Below, one piece after another: positions 63,130 through 64,000 of a DNA stretch of 64,000 bases (within the stretch, counting starts at the first letter, position 1; each line of letters begins with the position of its first letter). The DNA lies in NCBI GenBank assembly GCA_034509495.1, contig CM067522.1, forward strand, positions 21,841,500-21,905,499, written 5' to 3'. The notes beneath the pieces are model-generated. The model had not been told where the DNA came from, did no database searches, and was given only the letters and a program-made list of their open reading frames with translations. The position numbers and the translations under genes were made by a program. The stretch is from Acestrorhynchus altus (lineage: Eukaryota; Chordata; Actinopteri; Characiformes; Acestrorhynchidae).

Positions 63130-63540
63130 TACACACACAGAACCCTGTCTCTCACTGTCTTATTGTCTCTCTCACTGTCTTTCCCTCCATCACTCACTCT
63201 GTCTCACTGCTCGTCTGCTCTCGCTTTCTCTCGCTTTCTCTCCCAGACAGGTTTGAACTGCCTTATACCAACCCCCACAAAACACATCTCTTGTGCTCTC
63301 ACTGTCTCTCTCACTGTCTCACTGTCTCTCCCTCCATCACTCACACAAAACTCTCTCTCTCTCTCTCTCTCTTGCACACTCTCACTATCTTGCTCACTGT
63401 CTCACCGTCTCTCCCTCTATCACTCTCTCTCTGTCATTCACTCACACTGGCTCTCACTCTCTGCATCTCTCTCTCCCATGTTCTTCCCTCTTGCATCTCT
63501 AGCTCTTTCCTTTCTATTGGTCTTTGTCTCCTCTCTGCCC
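63130..63540. repeat. CT-rich low-complexity tract
   Basis: TCTCTCACTGTCTC repeats with a pure (CT)n run near 63,350. A segment with TCGCTTTCTCTCCCAGAC is repeated at about 63,072 and 63,230. Confidence 0.9.
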
Positions 63541-63555
63541 TGCTTTTCTCTACAT

Positions 63556-63950
63556 TCCCTTTATGTCCAAAAGTTTGTTGACATACATTCTGCTGACACA
63601 GATGTGCAAATGCACACACAACTTGTCTACTCCATGTAGAGAAGTACTGCCAATAGAATAGGACTCTCTGCAGCAGATGGACAAACATGACCTTATCGGC
63701 ACCATGTCTAACACCAGGCGTGGTTTAGAGGGTCATAAAGCCGCCCAGCATTGAGCTGTGGAGCAGAGGAACGGTGTTGATGGACCTCCATCCAGCGGGA
63801 CGAGTTGGGGAGTTGGGTCTAAGGTGGGGTGCCGAACATCCGGACCTCACAAACACTCACAATCATCACAGCGATACTGTCTTCTCTGAATAAACTCTTT
63901 TTACTCTCTGATAAATAAGCATAACCCAATACTTTGGACCATACAGTGCA
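63556..63950. mobile_element. MITE, family D copy 4
   Basis: Left TTTATGTCCAAAAGTTTGTTG, interior CACCAGGCGTGGTTTAGAGG and GACCTCCATCCAGCGGG, right CCAATACTTTGGACCATACAG. Confidence 0.72.
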
Positions 63951-64000
63951 TCTGCTTGTCTCTGTTGCACCGCCCTCCTCGACCCCATCCATTAGCCCTG

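Noticed and set aside
62986..63639. 217-aa Ser/Leu-rich frame
   Set aside because: Translation of a CT-rich low-complexity tract.

Overview
The window is vertebrate, almost certainly teleost, genomic DNA. It has large spliced genes, long introns full of (TG)n microsatellites, and dense Tc1/mariner, hAT-like, SINE and LINE debris. A palindromic MITE that I associate from memory with ostariophysan fishes (characins, catfishes, cyprinids) occurs about nine times. Species is not determined. I see no prokaryotic, viral or CRISPR system.

Three protein-coding genes are supported. (1) Positions about 1-30,500, plus strand: the 3' half of a CaMKII beta gene (camk2b). It comprises the alternatively spliced linker exons, including a nuclear-localisation cassette, several proline/serine-rich cassettes and two paralogous LxxVVRK/SVRR cassettes, then the complete association (hub) domain, the stop codon at 26,651-26,653, and a 3'-UTR-only exon starting at 26,960. 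The kinase domain lies upstream of the window. (2) Positions 30,959-33,513, minus strand: a four-exon short-chain dehydrogenase/reductase of the retinol-dehydrogenase/DHRS type, 308 aa, converging tail-to-tail on camk2b. (3) Positions 34,476-59,267, plus strand: a complete THADA-family gene. I assembled 32 coding exons with consistent splice phases into 1,920 aa, close to the roughly 1,950 aa of human THADA as I recall it. It is the partner subunit for 2'-O-methylation of tRNA position 32.

The SDR and thada genes are head-to-head. Each start region carries a perfect YY1-type AAnATGGCGGC element, facing outward and about 0.7 kb apart. The thada leader has a 14-codon uORF beginning in that element.

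Introns and the 59.3-64.0 kb tail hold the rest: nine copies of a foldback MITE; at least eight copies of a Tc1/mariner-like element with a C-terminal transposase remnant (FQQDDARPHTA, SPDLSLIENVWD); internally deleted Tc1 copies at about 50 and 57 kb; a 654-bp hAT-like MITE with 13-bp inverted ends and an imperfect 8-bp target duplication; tRNA-derived SINEs; and an L2/Rex-type LINE 3' fragment. Tandem arrays include a 16-bp minisatellite (5.7-6.1 kb), an approximately 59-bp minisatellite of about 40 units (53.3-55.6 kb) that stops some 35 bp before a thada splice acceptor, and (TG)n tracts abutting two thada acceptors. No clearly new biological system was found. The most interesting points are the promoter pair, the splice-site/repeat juxtapositions, and the modular phase-1 cassettes of camk2b.
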